Below, piece by piece: positions 59,675 to 63,690 of a stretch of DNA of 63,690 nt. This stretch comes from JAQVXR01 sp050945755 (GTDB lineage: Bacteria > Bacillota > Dehalobacteriia > Dehalobacteriales > Dehalobacteriaceae). The translations under genes and the position numbers were made by a program. Numbering within the stretch: the first letter of the stretch is position 1; the number at the start of each line of letters is the position of its first letter. The DNA is taken from the NCBI GenBank assembly GCA_050945755.1, contig JBMNTN010000006.1, positions 1 through 63,690 of the forward strand. The letters are read 5' to 3'. The notes below the pieces were generated by a model. That model saw only the letters and a program-made list of their open reading frames with translations, was not told where the DNA came from and made no database searches.

Positions 59675-61342
59675 TTACCCTCCTATCATTTCATCAAGAG
59701 CCGAACCGGCCGGTACCATTGGCAATACATCCTCGTCTTCACTGACCCAAATGTCCAGAAATACCGGGCCTGGTGTTTTTATTGCTTCTTCTAAAGCAGG
59801 ACGCACTTCCTGAGCCGATTTTACCGTTATTCCTTTAGCTCCAAGAGCCTCGGCCAGTTTCGCAAAATCTGTTCCTTTTTCATGTTTAGACCCGGAGTAT
59901 CTTTTTTGATAGAACATGCGCTGCCACTGACGCACCATGCCAAGCCCCTTATTGTTTAAAATCGCAGTTTTTACAGGCAATTCATGCTCCACTGCAGTGG
60001 CAATCTCCTGACAGTTCATCATGATACTCCCATCACCGGATATCACCCAAACTGCCTGGTCCGGACAACCCAGTTGAGCACCAATAGCAGCCGGAAGACC
60101 AAACCCCATTGTGCCTAGGCCTCCGGAAGTAATCAAGGTACGTGGTTTCTTAAATGTGTAATATTGAGCAGTCCACATTTGGTGTTGTCCTGTATCCGTA
60201 ACCATTATCGCCTCACCGCTAGTTAGTTTATCAATCTCTTGAATAACACTTTGCGGCTTGATTTCGTCCATGTCATCGTCAAATTTTAACGGTTTCTCCT
60301 TTTTCCACTTCATAACAGAGCACTGCCATTGACAAATATCAGGTGGTTTAATAATACTGTTCAACTGAGCCAACGACCAATTCAAATCCCCTATTACTCG
60401 AATATCCGTCTTGACGTTTTTATTAATTTCCGCAGGGTCAATATCAAAATGAACCACCGTAGCATGCGGAGCAAAACGAGATACCAATCCGGTCACCCGG
60501 TCATCAAAACGCACACCTATTCCAATCAAAAGATCACACTGTGTTACAGCCTGGTTAGCAGCATAGGTACCATGCATACCCAACATCCCTAAATGCAACC
60601 GGTGGTCAGAGGGAAATCCACCCATCCCCATTAAACTTGTAGTTACCGGAATACCTGTCTTCTCTACCAAACGGGAAAACTCCTCCGTTACCCCGGCAAT
60701 GTTAATACCTCCGCCAATAAAAAATACCGGTTTTTTGGCTTGGGCTACCGCTTCCGCTACCAAAGCAACCTTGCATTTTTCCCCTGCGAAAATTGGTTTG
60801 TACCCCTTTAAATTTACCTTTTCCGGATATGCAAAGTCCACCTTTGCGGCAAATATATCCTTGGGAATATCAATTAATACCGGTCCAGGCCGGCCTGTTT
60901 GCGCTATATAGAAAGCCTCTTTCACGTACTTCAATAAATCTCGAGGCCTTTTTACCAGTTCATTATGTTTTGTAATGGGAGTAGTTATCCCGGTAATATC
61001 CGCTTCCTGAAATGAATCTTTACCAATAAGCCCTGTCGCTACCTGGGAAGTAATAAAAACTACCGGCACTGAATCCATATTGGCCGTTGCTATCCCTGTT
61101 ACCAAATTTGTCGCACCCGGACCTGATGTGGAAATACACACCCCTACTTTTCCTGTTGCCCGAGCATATCCATCTGCGGCATGAGCCGCTCCTTGTTCAT
61201 GCCGAGTCAAAATATGCTTAATCCCAGAATCGAAAAGGGCATCATATAAAGTTAAAGCCGCCCCTCCCGGGTAGCCAAATACAATGTCCACACCTTCAGC
61301 TTTTAAACTTTCAACCAATGCCTGGGCACCGTTCATCAACAT
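59675..61342 (-). CDS. ilvB: Acetolactate synthase large (catalytic) subunit
   Basis: A 555-residue thiamine-diphosphate and FAD enzyme condensing pyruvate with pyruvate or 2-oxobutyrate. YPGGAALTLYDAL near residue 24 and RHEQGAAHAADGYAR near 47 (catalytic Glu) open the protein; the ThDP motif GDGSIMMNCQEIATA near 430 and NNKGLGMVRQWQ near 458 close the cofactor site. ATG at 61342 after AGCAGGAG. A consensus promoter lies about 55-80 bases upstream and the short leader has no room for a T-box, so control is elsewhere. Confidence 0.97.
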   Translation of the reverse strand: MLMNGAQALVESLKAEGVDIVFGYPGGAALTLYDALFDSGIKHILTRHEQGAAHAADGYARATGKVGVCISTSGPGATNLVTGIATANMDSVPVVFITSQVATGLIGKDSFQEADITGITTPITKHNELVKRPRDLLKYVKEAFYIAQTGRPGPVLIDIPKDIFAAKVDFAYPEKVNLKGYKPIFAGEKCKVALVAEAVAQAKKPVFFIGGGINIAGVTEEFSRLVEKTGIPVTTSLMGMGGFPSDHRLHLGMLGMHGTYAANQAVTQCDLLIGIGVRFDDRVTGLVSRFAPHATVVHFDIDPAEINKNVKTDIRVIGDLNWSLAQLNSIIKPPDICQWQCSVMKWKKEKPLKFDDDMDEIKPQSVIQEIDKLTSGEAIMVTDTGQHQMWTAQYYTFKKPRTLITSGGLGTMGFGLPAAIGAQLGCPDQAVWVISGDGSIMMNCQEIATAVEHELPVKTAILNNKGLGMVRQWQRMFYQKRYSGSKHEKGTDFAKLAEALGAKGITVKSAQEVRPALEEAIKTPGPVFLDIWVSEDEDVLPMVPAGSALDEMIGG

Positions 61343-61395
61343 CTAGATCACTCCTGCTTAAACCCCTTATTGTTATCCAAATAAATATTGCAACC

Positions 61396-61424
61396 ATTTT
61401 AACACTATTCAAAACTCCTGACAA
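61396..61424 (-). promoter_or_regulatory. ilvBN promoter
   Basis: Minus strand TTGTCA (61424-61419), 17-base spacer, TAAAAT (61401-61396). Start predicted near 61389, giving a leader of about 47 bases. Confidence 0.8.
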
Positions 61425-61497
61425 TACAAAAAGCAGTCTATCATCCCATCTTCCTTTGCTACCACCATAATATAAAGGTATTTTTGCTTCCGATAAA

Positions 61498-61593
61498 TGA
61501 AAAATCCATTCCCTAGAAGGGTATTTAAGTTTTTGGAAGCGGAACATTGGCAAGATTGGAAGAAGAGGGCAGGTACTAAAAGAATAGGATTGG
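61498..61593 (+). repeat. Dispersed intergenic repeat, copy 4
   Basis: TGAAAAATCCATTCCCTAG, GGGTATTTAAGTTTTTGGAA, GCGGAACATTGGCAAGATTGG and AAAAGAATAGGATTGG. It aligns with copy 3 over its whole length and with copies 1 and 2 over the central GGGTATTTAAG region. It fills most of the 61343-61717 gap with the ilvB promoter and the next hairpin. Confidence 0.7.
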
Positions 61594-61627
61594 CGCTTGT
61601 TTGAGCATCGCAAGTTTGCGCCAATCC
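61587..61627 (-). terminator. Probable panB-panE terminator
   Basis: GGATTGGCGC and GCGCCAATCC form a perfect ten-pair stem around a 21-base loop, about 90 bases past the panE stop; T-rich sequence follows on both strands. It abuts repeat copy 4. Confidence 0.65.
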
Positions 61628-61717
61628 CTTTTATATTATTCTGGATTCGCATTAGCACTTATGATTTAGGAGTTATGCTGCCTTTCTTGCCAGTCTAAAA
61701 GCCGTTATCATTTATTT

Positions 61718-62650
61718 TTACTGCAGCCGATTTAACTCATTACTTCTTTCCAAAACTCGAACCAAGTGAGTTATCGTTTCATTTACCGGTGCTGATAAAT
61801 AGTGTTCTTTTGCTTTTTGAACGATCATCCCGTTAATGGCATCAATTTCCGTCCGGCGTCCATTAAGAATATCCATTAACATGGAAGACTTGTTAGAAGC
61901 AGTAGCATGACAAATAGACTTTACATAGCTAAGCATGTCATCTGCCTGAAGTTTAACCTTTTCCGCAGCAGCAACACCCATCGCCTCGTTAACAATCTGT
62001 TGCATAATTTCTAATATATCTCTGTGCTCCTGCAGTTCCCCATTGTATAAGCCGGAAATAGCCGTCAATGGGTTAATCGCCGCATTGACAATCAGTTTTG
62101 TCCAAAGTGCACCTTGAATATCCGGGGAAACCTCAGTTTCTATTCCTGCCATGGATAAAACCCGGGCAATATTTTGTGCCCCGTCTTTTTCTCTATTAAT
62201 CACATTACCAATATACGTCTTTGCCCCGCCGTTATGACGCACAGTACCCGGTGCCGTAAGCATGGCACCGTGAGAAGTGACGCCGGCAAATACTCGTTCT
62301 ACCGGAACTATCCCGCTTATTGCCTCCACATTCCCCAGCCCGTTCTGCAGTGTCAAAACCAGTGTTTGCGAACCAATACAGTTTCGCACACCCCAAACGG
62401 CTGCCCGGGTATCATAGGATTTAACCAACACAATTAACATGTCGGCTCTGTTTAAATCATCAGTCCGGGTAGTCGCTTGCACCCTAACAACTTGCCGGCC
62501 CCAACTTCCCTCAATAATCAACCCATGGCGGCTAATCGGCTCAACGCGCTCTTTCAGAATATCAAAAAGGATTACCTCTATCCCACTTTGAGCTAAAAGG
62601 CCACCGGTCAAGCTACCCATGGCTCCAGCACCTACCACAACTACTCGCAT
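61718..62650 (-). CDS. panE: 2-dehydropantoate 2-reductase (ketopantoate reductase)
   Basis: A 310-residue NADPH enzyme reducing ketopantoate to pantoate for coenzyme A synthesis. VVVVGAGAMGSLTGGLLAQSG near residue 3 is split by the Rossmann turn; VKSYDTRAAV near 74, LQNGLGNVEAI near 97 and the catalytic Lys in GALWTKLIVNAAINPLTAI near 180 are typical. ATG at 62650 after AAGGTGATC; a GTG three codons earlier overlaps that site. It follows panB by ten bases. KARI (ilvC) can also do this step in some bacteria. Confidence 0.93.
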   Translation of the reverse strand: MRVVVVGAGAMGSLTGGLLAQSGIEVILFDILKERVEPISRHGLIIEGSWGRQVVRVQATTRTDDLNRADMLIVLVKSYDTRAAVWGVRNCIGSQTLVLTLQNGLGNVEAISGIVPVERVFAGVTSHGAMLTAPGTVRHNGGAKTYIGNVINREKDGAQNIARVLSMAGIETEVSPDIQGALWTKLIVNAAINPLTAISGLYNGELQEHRDILEIMQQIVNEAMGVAAAEKVKLQADDMLSYVKSICHATASNKSSMLMDILNGRRTEIDAINGMIVQKAKEHYLSAPVNETITHLVRVLERSNELNRLQ

Positions 62651-62660
62651 ATTGATCACC

Positions 62661-63506
62661 TTAACTGTGCGGGAAAATCTTTGCCACTTCTTCTAAAGAC
62701 ATCGCAAAACTATGCTCTTCATCGGGAAAGCGTCCAGTCCGTACTTCCTCTGAATACGAAGACAACGCTTCTACAATAGTTGGTCCCAAGTTGGCATAAC
62801 GCTTAGCAAATTTAGGGAGAAACTTATCGAACAACCCCAGCATATCATGGAAGACAAGAACTTGCCCGTCACAATCGGCACCGGCCCCAATACCAATTGT
62901 CGGAATAGAGAGTTTCTCTGTAATTAATTTGGCAATTGGAGCCGGAACACATTCCAAGACAACACTGAATGCTCCCGCCTCCTGCAGTATCTGTGCGTCC
63001 TCAAAAATCCTTTTTGCACTCTGAGCATCCCTGCCCTGAACTTTATACCCCCCTAACTGGGATACCGTCTGCGGGGTCAGACCAATATGAGCCATAACCG
63101 GGATTCCGGCTCCCACTAAAACCCGAACCGTCTCGGCCACTGCTTCCCCGCCTTCCAGTTTGACTGCATCCGCGCCCCCATCCTTCATAATTCGGACTGC
63201 GTTTTTAACGGCATCTTCAATACTAATCTGATAAGAACCAAAAGGTAAATCGCCTACGACAAAACAATTCGGGGCACCCTTCACCACAGGCTTAATATGA
63301 TGTATCATATCTTCCATCGTTACCGGCACGGTACTGTCATAACCAAGCATTGTCATGCCCAGGGAATCACCCACCAAAATCGTTTCAATATCGGTTTTTT
63401 CTATCAAAAGGGCAGATGGATAATCATAGGCTGTAGACATCACAAACTTTTTCCCAGCTTTTTTCATTGCTTTCATACCTGGAATGGTTAATTTCTTTTT
63501 ACTCAC
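62661..63506 (-). CDS. panB: 3-methyl-2-oxobutanoate hydroxymethyltransferase
   Basis: A 281-residue TIM-barrel enzyme adding a hydroxymethyl group from methylene-tetrahydrofolate to 2-ketoisovalerate, the product of the ilv pathway. VMSTAYDYPSALLIEKTDI near residue 22, VGDSLGMTMLGYDSTVPVT near 46 (metal Asp), DLPFGSYQ near 84, KLEGG near 115 and AHIGLTPQ near 137 are conserved, and GIGAGADCDGQVLVFHDMLG near 199 ends the site. First gene of panB-panE. The last 184 bases of the window contain only a TATAAT-like upstream element. Confidence 0.96.
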   Translation of the reverse strand: MSKKKLTIPGMKAMKKAGKKFVMSTAYDYPSALLIEKTDIETILVGDSLGMTMLGYDSTVPVTMEDMIHHIKPVVKGAPNCFVVGDLPFGSYQISIEDAVKNAVRIMKDGGADAVKLEGGEAVAETVRVLVGAGIPVMAHIGLTPQTVSQLGGYKVQGRDAQSAKRIFEDAQILQEAGAFSVVLECVPAPIAKLITEKLSIPTIGIGAGADCDGQVLVFHDMLGLFDKFLPKFAKRYANLGPTIVEALSSYSEEVRTGRFPDEEHSFAMSLEEVAKIFPHS

Positions 63507-63690
63507 AATACTTCACTCCTGCAAATTTTTTGACAAAAACCTTTATTACTTTTCTTCTTTCCTATAATAAATCCTGCTACATCTCCTAAATTTTGTCTCC
63601 CTAACACAGTTTTGCTTAATTATAAAACAATTTAACTAGCAGGCCTGGTTCAGTGTTACCCATTTAGCAAAAAAGAGTCTCGAAAAAGAG

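Noticed and set aside
61343..61717. T-box leader for ilvBN
   Set aside because: No AGGGTGGNACCGCG-like sequence is present and the promoter is only about 50 bases from the start codon.
1..63690. CRISPR array, insertion sequence, toxin-antitoxin or defence island
   Set aside because: No regularly spaced repeats, transposase, integrase or nuclease-helicase set was found; the genes are metabolic or housekeeping.

Overview
The window looks like chromosomal DNA of a low-to-mid GC, strictly anaerobic Bacillota of the class Clostridia, probably a Peptococcaceae/Dethiobacteria-like lineage. The signs are a SCIFF peptide with its radical-SAM maturase, the rpsF-ssb-rpsR / yybS / gdpP / rplI / dnaB / purA gene set, Gram-positive Shine-Dalgarno sites before almost every gene, a glycine riboswitch, an acs/acuABC locus and selenocysteine use. 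I cannot name the species. I see no prophage, insertion sequence, CRISPR array or recognisable defence island; most genes are housekeeping or metabolic.

Layout. 1-2 kb: a Gx-transporter gene, then a decayed sulfur-import locus (two YeeE/YedE remnants around an intact TusA gene, and a truncated cytochrome b). 2-4 kb: SCIFF maturase, the SCIFF peptide gene (46 codons) and a MOSC protein. 4.1-4.7 kb: tRNA-Lys, -Glu, -Asp and -Gly, transcribed leftward, with promoter and terminator. 4.9-9.4 kb: purA, an FAD oxidoreductase and a class-III aminotransferase. 9.6-12.8 kb: PCC-domain protein, VanW protein, tautomerase, ilvC. 12.9-21.4 kb: the replication/ribosomal block (dnaB, a LonC-like protease, rplI, gdpP, yybS, MazG-like, rpsR, ssb, rpsF, DUF951), read leftward. 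21.5-24.9 kb: HEAT protein, selD with an in-frame UGA, a QueG-like iron-sulfur protein, CvpA-like protein. 25-31.5 kb: nhaA, ychF, LysR regulator, rnhA, a methionine-repeat protein, D,D-carboxypeptidase, signal peptidase. 31.7-36.6 kb: ThiF/MoeB-like protein, LUD protein, CBS-ACT protein, an unassigned fold-II PLP enzyme, a CAP protein. 36.7-41.2 kb: acuC-acuB-acuA divergent from acetyl-CoA synthetase. 41.3-45.8 kb: L,D-transpeptidase, glycine-riboswitch-controlled sodium/amino-acid symporter, MidA-like methyltransferase and a tiny zinc-ribbon gene. 46-51.6 kb: a purine-nucleoside-type ABC importer with xpt. 51.7-55.6 kb: holin-like protein, M29 aminopeptidase, small anchored protein, TGS-containing nucleoside kinase. 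55.8-58.9 kb: an ATPase/DUF2229 iron-sulfur cluster of three genes. 59.1-63.5 kb: ilvBN and panBE.

How the genes connect. IlvBN and IlvC make branched-chain 2-keto acids, and PanB/PanE divert 2-ketoisovalerate to pantoate. Acs makes acetyl-CoA and AcuA/AcuC probably switch it off and on by lysine acetylation. PurA, the importer and Xpt serve purine supply, and two PurBox-like sites suggest shared control. SelD supplies selenophosphate and may itself be a selenoprotein. Items of most interest are the Sec-containing selD start, the SCIFF peptide, the 40-methionine repeat protein, the activase/DUF2229 trio without a dehydratase, the unassigned PLP enzyme, and a small intergenic repeat family found four times.
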